DNA of 8,098 nucleotides from CAKRZE01 sp045617585 (GTDB lineage: Bacteria > Bacillota > Clostridia > Oscillospirales > CAG-272): assembly GCA_045617585.1 (NCBI GenBank), contig JAZLIW010000137.1:1-8098 (forward strand), in the 5' to 3' direction. Both the position numbers and the translations under genes were made by a program. The notes below the pieces were generated by a model, which had not been told where the DNA came from, did not search any database, and saw only the letters and a list, made by a program, of their open reading frames with translations. Below are positions 1 through 6,062 of the stretch, in pieces (within the stretch, counting starts at the first letter, position 1; each line of letters starts with the position of its first letter).

Positions 1-1
1 C

Positions 2-2053
2 TTTGAGATCCCGGTCACGACCGACTTCAAGCGTGCCTCGGATCCGGTCCCGACCGACACCTACGAGATCCTGATCGGTCCGACCAACCGTCCCGAATCC
101 CAGGCGGCGCTCGAGGGGCTGAAAACGAATGAATTCGTCATCCACTTCGCTTCCGCCAACCGCATCGTGATCATCGGCAGCGACGACTACGGTACCGCCC
201 AGGCGGTCAATTATTTCGTAGCTACCTACCTGAAATACGACGAGGCGGCAGGCACCTACGGCGTGAACACGCTCGGCATCCCCGAGGGGCTGAAATACGT
301 CGGCACCTACGAGCAGCCGCTCAAGATCTACCGTTTCGACAGCGCTGTCTACTCCACCGCCCCGTTCAATCAGAACGACTTCGTCCGCTTCTATTCCTGC
401 CTGCAGGGATATCTCGCAAGAGACTATAAGGAACGCGGCTTCATCATCTATCAGAACCACGACAGCACCGACCCGTTCTGGCTGGATTACATTATGGGTG
501 AGGGCAAGACCTACGCCGGCGCCAGCATCGTCGACGTCAAATCCTATCAGGAGTTCTTCAAGATCTTTATGCCGATCATCAAGGAGCTCGGCATGACGAT
601 CTGGGATCCCGACGTCGCCTCGACCGCGAACGTCGCCGTTACCGCCTGCTCGGTCAACGGCTGGCTCCCCGTCCTCTTCGATTCCTCCGCGAGCAGCCTT
701 TACACCTATCTGAAGAACGAGGGCGTTCAGGTCAAGCTCAACCTCGTCGGCAAGTTCCTCGGCGACGGGACGATCCCGGACACGGATATCCCCTCCACCG
801 GCTCCACGAAGTGCGACGCTTATTACTGGGCGATGGAAAAGCTCTTCCCCGAGACCAACACCCATAAGCTCTTCTATCTGCTTGACGGCGCGAGCATGAT
901 CCCCGGGAACCCCATCTACGAGACGGCGCAGAGCACCGCTCCCGAATGGAACCAGTCCTTCAGCTTCGACTACGTCGTCTATTGCCACGGCTTCGTCTTT
1001 GACCTGACGCCTTACGATCAGGAGAAACCGTGCGACGATCCCGATCAGCCGATGGGGACCGACCGCAAGACGCTCGAACACATCCTGAGAGAGCAGGAAA
1101 AGCGCACCGGCGGCGAGATGATCCAGATGATCGGCTTCCCGCCCTGGTTCATGAAATACTGTGAGCACCGCGGACACGGCGCCCTCGTTGCCACCGTGCT
1201 TGAGACGCTCTTCACCGACGTCATTTCCAAATTCAACGCGGTCATGGAAGCGGACGCCGCCCATCCCGCGTGGATGACCAACGCCTCCGTCTTCACCCAG
1301 TACGAAATGAAAAACGTCGGTATGGACACGCCGCGTCCCGCTTATACGACCGAATTCGAGGACAAGACGAGATACTTCACGATCTACATGGGCGACTACG
1401 ACTCCTCCGCATGGCTCAAGAATTCCGTCCCCGGCTTCTTCAAGGATCCCTCAAGGGGCGAATACCCGCTGATGTGGGGCTTCAACCCGAACCTCTCCGA
1501 CCGTGTGCCGATGATCTTCGACTACGTTCTCGAAAATCTGACGCCGAACGATTATCTCGTTTCCGGTGACTGCGGCGCGGGCTACGTCTCGCCGAGCAAG
1601 CTTGCCGACATCGACAAGTGGGTCAAGTACAACGAGCCCTACATGAGCAAGTTCCACATGGATATCGTCGGCTTCATCATCGACAGCAGCAAGATGACCG
1701 CCAAGGTCACCACCGCGTACAACAAGATCGCGCCGATCGGCAGCTTCACCAACGATAACTCCGGTCCCCGTCTGTACGTCAACGACGGTGTGCCCTATCT
1801 GCACATGATGAACGGCATCGACGCCGCCGGCGGCGAAGGGACCTACGAGAATATGTACAACTATATGCAGAACAAGACCCCGTTCGCCTGCTTCCGTACC
1901 GTCTGCGCAAGCCCCTCTAACGTCGTGAACACGATCGACGGCTTCCTCCAGTACGCAAACGGCAGAGACCGCACCTACGAATACGTCTACGTCGATCCCT
2001 ATACTCTGTTCGATCTGATGCGCCAGTCCGGTCTCGGCACCGAGCTCGGCTGA
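2..2053 (+). CDS. GxGYxYP-family putative glycoside hydrolase, 5' truncated by window edge
   Basis: The reading frame is open from base 2 to the TGA at 2051-2053, giving 683 visible residues, so the internal ATG at 167 is not the likely start and the true start lies outside the window. Numbering from the first visible residue, the first ~85 residues hold a segment with YEILIGPTNRPES and a DYGTAQAVNYF stretch, resembling the N-terminal accessory fold seen before many large secreted carbohydrate-active proteins. The rest matches what I know of the GxGYxYP family (named for its C-terminal motif): an acidic YMGDYDSSAWL strand near residues 462-472 and GDCGAGYVSP near 522-531, where the family's second Tyr is Ser. 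Catalysis and substrate are not established for this family, so the hydrolase label is by family name only. A signal peptide is expected but would be upstream of the window. No operon partner is visible; the gene ends at a hairpin terminator. Confidence is high for a real gene and moderate for the family. Confidence 0.8.
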   Translation, partial: FEIPVTTDFKRASDPVPTDTYEILIGPTNRPESQAALEGLKTNEFVIHFASANRIVIIGSDDYGTAQAVNYFVATYLKYDEAAGTYGVNTLGIPEGLKYVGTYEQPLKIYRFDSAVYSTAPFNQNDFVRFYSCLQGYLARDYKERGFIIYQNHDSTDPFWLDYIMGEGKTYAGASIVDVKSYQEFFKIFMPIIKELGMTIWDPDVASTANVAVTACSVNGWLPVLFDSSASSLYTYLKNEGVQVKLNLVGKFLGDGTIPDTDIPSTGSTKCDAYYWAMEKLFPETNTHKLFYLLDGASMIPGNPIYETAQSTAPEWNQSFSFDYVVYCHGFVFDLTPYDQEKPCDDPDQPMGTDRKTLEHILREQEKRTGGEMIQMIGFPPWFMKYCEHRGHGALVATVLETLFTDVISKFNAVMEADAAHPAWMTNASVFTQYEMKNVGMDTPRPAYTTEFEDKTRYFTIYMGDYDSSAWLKNSVPGFFKDPSRGEYPLMWGFNPNLSDRVPMIFDYVLENLTPNDYLVSGDCGAGYVSPSKLADIDKWVKYNEPYMSKFHMDIVGFIIDSSKMTAKVTTAYNKIAPIGSFTNDNSGPRLYVNDGVPYLHMMNGIDAAGGEGTYENMYNYMQNKTPFACFRTVCASPSNVVNTIDGFLQYANGRDRTYEYVYVDPYTLFDLMRQSGLGTELG

Positions 2054-2088
2054 TCTTACGTCACGCCAAAATTACTTCGTTATTGTCA

Positions 2089-2130
2089 AATCAGCCCGCT
2101 GAAAATTTCCAGCGGGCTGATTCTTTTATT
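2089..2130 (+). terminator. Strong hairpin terminator between convergent genes
   Basis: A perfect 13-bp inverted repeat (AATCAGCCCGCTG at 2089-2101 and its complement at 2110-2122) with an 8-base loop is followed on the plus strand by CTTTTATT. It lies 35 bases after the stop of the GxGYxYP gene and 17 bases beyond the stop of the minus-strand PHP gene. On the minus strand the stem is followed only by TTTGACAATAA, so it should terminate best in the plus direction, but it could serve both convergent genes. Confidence 0.85.
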
Positions 2131-2139
2131 GGAACGTCA

Positions 2140-3108
2140 TCAGCGGAACTCATCGCTGCCGATCCAGACGGGATTCGTGAAAGCGAATTTTCCTTCCGCG
2201 CTGACGATATCGATCCGGGCGTACGTGGAGCCGTCCCGGTTCCGGGGCAGACGGCGCAGGTCGAATTCGGCGTGCGTGAGGGCGTTCGTGAACGTGAAAC
2301 GCCCGTCGCTGTTGCCAGGACGCACGGATTTGAGATAAATGCAGGAGACCGGCTCGCATTCGACGCAGAGCCAGGGACCGTCAAGATAATACTGCCGGAT
2401 GAGCGGTCCCATCGAGGAATAGAAATGCCCCGCCGTCAGCGCCGCGATGATCGCGGGATAGGTCAGCTCTTCGGCGCGGATCACCGTGAAGCCGCCGAAG
2501 GAGTCCGTTCCGCCGCGTTCCCCGAACACGGTCAGCTCGTCGTGGTTGTCGTCCGTCGCAAGGCAGAAGTACCGTTTTCCGTACCGCAGCGCGGTATCGT
2601 ACGCGGCGGCGCTGAAGCCCTCCCCGTTATGGACATGGCTGATGTGGTTATAGACCTCCATCGCGAAAAAGCCGTGGAGCGGAAGATAATCCGCCGCCGT
2701 CTGGCTCGACCAGTCCGGATGATTGTGCGTCACGAGGAACCCGCCGTCGTTCAGTGCGTCGACCGTTTTCTGCACCGTTGCGGTGTCGCAGCCGTCCGGC
2801 GTCTCCACGAAGGTATAGTGATCCGGGTCCTTTGCGATCGCGTTCATGTGATGGGTCTTGAGGATATTGCCGTCCCAGCCGGTCAGATCGAGCTCATAGC
2901 CGAGCAGGGTCAGGAAGGTCCCGTCATTCAGTTCCCGGTGATCGGCGATCACACGGTGATCGGTCAGCGCAAGGACGGAATAGCCCGCCGCCCGGTAACG
3001 TGCCTTTGCCTCCTCGGGCGTAAAATTACCGTCCGAGACCGTCGTATGGGAATGAAGATTCGCTTTATAGTCGTTTCCCCCCTCCGGGAGAAGAAATCTG
3101 CGTGCCAT
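2140..3108 (-). CDS. PHP-domain metal-dependent hydrolase (CehA/McbA-like)
   Basis: This 322-residue protein is a PHP-type metallohydrolase, expected to hydrolyse a phosphoester or related bond using a cluster of divalent metals. The metal-ligand motifs are visible in order: HSHTTVSDG (19-27, with H19, H21 and D26), TDH (49-51), GYELD (70-74, E72), HH (86-87), HNHPDW (128-133) and DDNH (186-189). The segment ALTAGHFYSSMGP (about 223-235) followed by a beta-rich tail ending in a FTNPVWI-type strand (about 307-313) is typical of PHP proteins annotated as CehA/McbA-like. The substrate is unknown. There is no signal peptide, so it is probably cytoplasmic. The start at 3108 (ATG, protein beginning MARRFLL) is preferred over a longer frame starting at 3306, because AAAGGA lies 11 bases upstream and the extra 66 residues overlap potD and its terminator. 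The gene follows potD on the same strand, but an intrinsic terminator stands between them. Confidence 0.85.
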   Translation of the reverse strand: MARRFLLPEGGNDYKANLHSHTTVSDGNFTPEEAKARYRAAGYSVLALTDHRVIADHRELNDGTFLTLLGYELDLTGWDGNILKTHHMNAIAKDPDHYTFVETPDGCDTATVQKTVDALNDGGFLVTHNHPDWSSQTAADYLPLHGFFAMEVYNHISHVHNGEGFSAAAYDTALRYGKRYFCLATDDNHDELTVFGERGGTDSFGGFTVIRAEELTYPAIIAALTAGHFYSSMGPLIRQYYLDGPWLCVECEPVSCIYLKSVRPGNSDGRFTFTNALTHAEFDLRRLPRNRDGSTYARIDIVSAEGKFAFTNPVWIGSDEFR

Positions 3109-3129
3109 GATGTTTTGTTTCCTTTCGTC

Positions 3130-3162
3130 AAAAAAAGGGGACGCGCCTGGACGGGCGTCCCC
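3130..3162 (-). terminator. Intrinsic terminator after potD
   Basis: On the minus strand, GGGGACGC (3162-3155) pairs with GCGTCCCC (3144-3137) around a 10-base GC-rich loop, and is followed at once by seven T (3136-3130). This is a textbook rho-independent terminator beginning 8 bases after the potD stop codon. It should end most transcription of the pot operon. The Shine-Dalgarno site of the PHP gene (3126-3120) starts only 3 bases after the T run. Confidence 0.85.
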
Positions 3163-3170
3163 CGGGAGAA

Positions 3171-4355
3171 TCACTTGTACATCTTTTCCATTTTTTTCTT
3201 TTTGGAGATCTTGAGCCACAGGAACGCCGCGATGCCGACGACGAGGACCGCGAGCGCGATATAGACCGCCGCGTTGCTGTCGGATTCGACCTTGAGCTGA
3301 TCCCACAGATCGTTCATATACGTCAGGGTCTCCTCGTTCAGGTTGTGGAAATACTGGCCTCTTGCCTTGACCTCTTCGGAAGGATACGTGTAGGGGTCAT
3401 CCTTCAGGGAATACTCCTCGTCCTCGATGACGCTCTTGAAGGGCGTCGTGTAATAGAGGTATTCCGCGTTCGCAAGCGCGATCTCCGGGCTGAGGAGGAA
3501 GTTGATATACGCCTCTGCGCCCGCCTTGTTGCCGGCGGATTTCGGGATGCAGACGACGTCCACGAAAATGTTGGAGCCTTCCTTCGGGAACACGAGATCG
3601 AGGTCCGGGTTGACGCTCTGCATCGTCAGGAAGTCACCGACGTAATAAGGAGCCAGTGCCGCTTCCCCGTTCTCCATCTTCATATAGGTCTCGTCCATGA
3701 CGTAGGACTGGACGACTTCCTTCTGTTCCTTCATCTTATCAAGGACTTTGTCCCAGTCGGCGTGGTTTTCGGTATTGTAATCAATGCCGAGGAGAGACTG
3801 TGCGATCGCAAACGCGTCACGCGGGTTGTTGAACATCAGGACCTGTCCCTCGTACTTTTTGTCCCAGAGCGCCGCCCAGCTGTCGGGGACCTCGTCAACG
3901 AGGGTCTTATTGTAGATCAGACCGACCATGCCGACGTTATACGGGAGGCAGTAGGTATCGGTCGGGTCGTAATAGAGACCGAGATACTCGGGAAGAACGT
4001 TATCAACGTTCGGGATATTGGTCTTATCGAGCGGAAGGAGCATATCCTCCTTGATCATCCTCTCGACCATATAGTCGGACGGGAAGATAACGTCATAACT
4101 GGATCCGCCGCCCTGCAGCTTGGCATACAGGTCCTCGTTGGAAGCGAAATTGGAATAGTTGACCTTGATGCCGGTCAGCTTCGTGAACTCCGCGTTGACG
4201 TCAAGAGAGCCGTCGGAGCCATCCGAAATATATTCGCCCCAGTTGTAAACGTTGATATAGGTCTCACGGGCCTTGCAGGAGGTCAGGACCCCGGCAAGTG
4301 CGAAGAGGCTGGTAAGAACGAGAAGAACGGAAAGAACTTTTTTCATTTTTTTCAT
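3171..4355 (-). CDS. potD: PotD-like polyamine ABC transporter substrate-binding lipoprotein
   Basis: This 394-residue protein is the extracellular receptor that would capture spermidine, putrescine or a similar ligand and deliver it to PotBC. It begins with a lipoprotein signal (MKKMKK, hydrophobic core, LTSC with C27 as the lipidated Cys). Family motifs follow: NVYNWGEYI (35-43), YDVIFPSDY (87-95), LPYNVGMVGLIYN (137-149), SWAALWDKKYEGQV (159-172) and FPKEGSNIFVDVVCIPKSAG (256-275). By my recalled alignment to E. coli PotD, ligand-contact W255 is F264 here, D257 is kept as D266, and D168/E171 correspond to N177/D180, so the ligand preference may differ. Unusually the protein ends in a hydrophobic helix (about 363-381) followed by KISKKKK, a second membrane anchor. 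The start is ambiguous: ATG at 4355 or ATG at 4346 (MKKVLS, 391 residues), which has GGGGA 9 bases upstream. It is last in the operon and is followed by a terminator. Confidence 0.93.
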   Translation of the reverse strand: MKKMKKVLSVLLVLTSLFALAGVLTSCKARETYINVYNWGEYISDGSDGSLDVNAEFTKLTGIKVNYSNFASNEDLYAKLQGGGSSYDVIFPSDYMVERMIKEDMLLPLDKTNIPNVDNVLPEYLGLYYDPTDTYCLPYNVGMVGLIYNKTLVDEVPDSWAALWDKKYEGQVLMFNNPRDAFAIAQSLLGIDYNTENHADWDKVLDKMKEQKEVVQSYVMDETYMKMENGEAALAPYYVGDFLTMQSVNPDLDLVFPKEGSNIFVDVVCIPKSAGNKAGAEAYINFLLSPEIALANAEYLYYTTPFKSVIEDEEYSLKDDPYTYPSEEVKARGQYFHNLNEETLTYMNDLWDQLKVESDSNAAVYIALAVLVVGIAAFLWLKISKKKKMEKMYK

Positions 4356-4422
4356 TCCCCGCTTTCGGTCAGCGAAAGCATCCTTTCAATTTTGGAAATA
4401 CTAACGGTCCTCGGACCGGATC
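4356..4422 (-). promoter_or_regulatory. potC-potD intercistronic region with two hairpins and a structured ribosome-binding site
   Basis: This is the only gap inside the pot operon. It carries a palindrome CGGTCCGAGGACCG (4418-4405) just after the potC stop. A second 7-bp perfect stem (GCTTTCG at 4379-4373 with CGAAAGC at 4367-4361, loop CTGAC) follows. On the minus strand, AAAGGA (4386-4381) stands 25 bases before the potD ATG at 4355. Folding the 19-base hairpin between them leaves only 6 unpaired bases, a normal Shine-Dalgarno distance. GGGGA (4360-4356) abuts the first ATG and would serve the second ATG at 4346 better. A nine-codon frame, MLSLTESGE (4381-4352), ends overlapping the potD ATG, but its own start has no properly spaced ribosome site. 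The hairpins are seen in the sequence; the regulatory role is inferred. Confidence 0.5.
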
Positions 4423-5232
4423 TTATTTTTTGACTGCCTTTTTCCGGTCGTCTCTCATCTGGACGAGATTGACGGCGAGAAGCAGGATCAGGATGACGGC
4501 GAAGATCAGCGTGGAGAGCGCGTACATATCGGGCTCCACGGTCCTCTTCGTCTTGGAGTAAATGTAGATCGGAAGCGTGACGAACTTGGAACCGGAGGTG
4601 AAATAACTGATGACGAAGTCGTCAAGCGACATGGTGAACGCCATGAGCATACCGGTCATGATGCCCGGGATGATCGTGGGGAGAACGGCGTGGAAGAACG
4701 CGCGGAACGGCGTGCAGCCGAGGTCCTCCGCCGCTTCCTGCAGATGCGGGTCGATCTGACGCAGCTTCGGCAGGACGGAAAGGATGACGTACGGCAGGTT
4801 GAAGGTCACGTGCGCGATCAGAAGGGTGGGAAAGCCGAGCGCGTCGTTCTCGTTGCCGATCAGGGAGGCACCGAAGACGAAGAGCAGCATCATGGAGACG
4901 CCGGTCACGATCTCGGGGTTCATCATCGGGATGTTCGTGACGCTGATGACCGCGCTGCGGAACCAGCCCTTGCGGTATTTGTCGATGCCGACCGCCGCGA
5001 TCGTACCGAAGACGGTTGCGATCAGAGCGGAAAGCACGGCAAGGATCAGCGTATTCTTACAGCAGTTCAGCGTTTCGGCGTTGCGGAAAAGTTCCTCGTA
5101 CCAGCGGAAGGAAAAGCCCTTGAAAATGATCAGACTCTTCTCCGAATTGAAGCTGAACAGAAGCATGACCGCCATCGGCGCGTAAAGCAGGATGAAGATC
5201 AGCGCGGTATAGATCTTTGACAGAGTTTTCAA
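4423..5232 (-). CDS. potC: Polyamine ABC transporter inner permease PotC
   Basis: This 269-residue protein is one of the two membrane subunits that form the translocation channel and contact the ATPase PotA. It has about six hydrophobic segments, beginning at residues 8-27 and ending at 240-256. The EAA loop typical of binding-protein-dependent permeases (EAAEDLGCTPFRAFFHAVLPTIIPG without the spaces of the membrane parts) lies at 166-190, and SLDDFVISYF (202-211) is characteristic of the PotC branch. Length and topology are normal for the family. The start codon is TTG (5232-5230), chosen because GGAGGT lies 8 bases upstream inside potB and the TTGA overlap with the potB stop is typical of translational coupling. 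The C-terminus is short, cytoplasmic and basic (DDRKKAVKK). The partner is PotB immediately upstream. Confidence 0.94.
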   Translation of the reverse strand: MKTLSKIYTALIFILLYAPMAVMLLFSFNSEKSLIIFKGFSFRWYEELFRNAETLNCCKNTLILAVLSALIATVFGTIAAVGIDKYRKGWFRSAVISVTNIPMMNPEIVTGVSMMLLFVFGASLIGNENDALGFPTLLIAHVTFNLPYVILSVLPKLRQIDPHLQEAAEDLGCTPFRAFFHAVLPTIIPGIMTGMLMAFTMSLDDFVISYFTSGSKFVTLPIYIYSKTKRTVEPDMYALSTLIFAVILILLLAVNLVQMRDDRKKAVKK

Positions 5233-6062
5233 AACAGCACACCTCCGCCCTCACTGTCGTCGTCGGTGAACTCGTTCATGATGCCCATGCAGATGAGGAT
5301 CAGAACCATGAGCACGAGGGAGATCGCGGCGCCGAGATTCTTGCCGCCGGTAGACCCTAAGAACTGACGTTCAATGGTATCGCCGATCAGGTCGAATTTA
5401 CCGCCGCCGAGCTTCTGTGAAATATAGAAGGTCGAGACGGAAGGAACGAAGACCATCGTAAGTCCGGACGCGATGCCCGGGAGAGAAAGAGGAAGAAGGA
5501 TCTTCGTGAAAATGTGGAACGCATTGCAGCCGAGGTCCTGTGCCGCCTCGATCGTGCTCTTCTCGATCTTGCACATGACCGAATAGAGCGGGAGGATCAT
5601 ATACGGCAGATAGTTATAGACCATACCGAAGATGACGGCGCCCGGCGTATTGATCATCTTGGCGGGCCCGATCCCGATCGCGGAAAGAATGCCGTTCAGG
5701 ATCCCGTTATCGGAAAGGATGTTCATCATCGCGTAGGTACGGAGCAGCAGGGACATCCACATCGGGAGCATGACGAGCATGATCATGACGCGCTGCTTGT
5801 TCGCGTTCGTCTGGGAGATCGAAAAAGCGATCGGATACGCGAGAACGAGGCAGATGAGCGTCGCCGCGATCGAATAAATGATCGAACGGAGGAAAATGTC
5901 CCCGTAATTCTTGACGTGGATCAGGTTGTCCAGCGTAAAGGCGCCGTTTGCGTCGGTCAGCGCGAAATACGCCATCACCGCGAGCGGCACGATGACGAAG
6001 ATCGCGGACCAAACGAGATAGGGGGCGGAGAGGAGCTTGGTTTTCAGATCACGGTCCTTCAT
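5229..6062 (-). CDS. potB: Polyamine ABC transporter inner permease PotB
   Basis: This 277-residue inner-membrane protein pairs with PotC to form the transport channel. Hydrophobic segments are seen at roughly residues 13-34, 60-84, 92-115, 138-164, 192-212 and 244-263. The EAA loop, beginning EAAQDLGCNAFHIF, is at 172-196, and VPSVSTFYISQKLGGG (206-221) is typical of Gram-positive PotB proteins. The ATG at 6062 overlaps the potA stop (ATGA), and GGAGG lies 10 bases upstream of the ATG within the potA end, so the start is well supported. The last residues (TDDDSEGGGVLF) double as the ribosome-binding site for potC. Its length is close to the usual 270-290 of the family. Confidence 0.94.
   Translation of the reverse strand: MKDRDLKTKLLSAPYLVWSAIFVIVPLAVMAYFALTDANGAFTLDNLIHVKNYGDIFLRSIIYSIAATLICLVLAYPIAFSISQTNANKQRVMIMLVMLPMWMSLLLRTYAMMNILSDNGILNGILSAIGIGPAKMINTPGAVIFGMVYNYLPYMILPLYSVMCKIEKSTIEAAQDLGCNAFHIFTKILLPLSLPGIASGLTMVFVPSVSTFYISQKLGGGKFDLIGDTIERQFLGSTGGKNLGAAISLVLMVLILICMGIMNEFTDDDSEGGGVLF
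5241..5246 (-). promoter_or_regulatory. Ribosome-binding site of potC within the potB coding end
   Basis: On the minus strand GGAGGT (5246-5241) is followed by 8 bases and then the TTG start of potC. The same bases encode Gly-Gly near the C-terminus of PotB. This strong, well-spaced site decides the unusual TTG start and supports coupled translation of the two permeases. Confidence 0.8.

Noticed and set aside
167..2053. ATG at 167 as the start of the GxGYxYP gene
   Set aside because: The frame is open upstream to base 2 with protein-like sequence that continues the same domain, and no Shine-Dalgarno site precedes 167.
2083..3264. Plus-strand open frame (393 codons) opposite the PHP gene
   Set aside because: It begins within the terminator hairpin and is antisense to a protein with all PHP metal motifs; its translation is Arg-rich and featureless.
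3109..3306. N-terminal 66-residue extension of the PHP protein from an ATG at 3306
   Set aside because: It would overlap potD out of frame and run through the terminator; the Arg-rich translation is not PHP-like, and the ATG at 3108 has a ribosome-binding site.
3345..4433. Plus-strand open frame (362 codons) opposite potD
   Set aside because: Same codon-bias shadow effect; Val/Ile/Arg-rich translation without recognisable motif, fully overlapped by potD.
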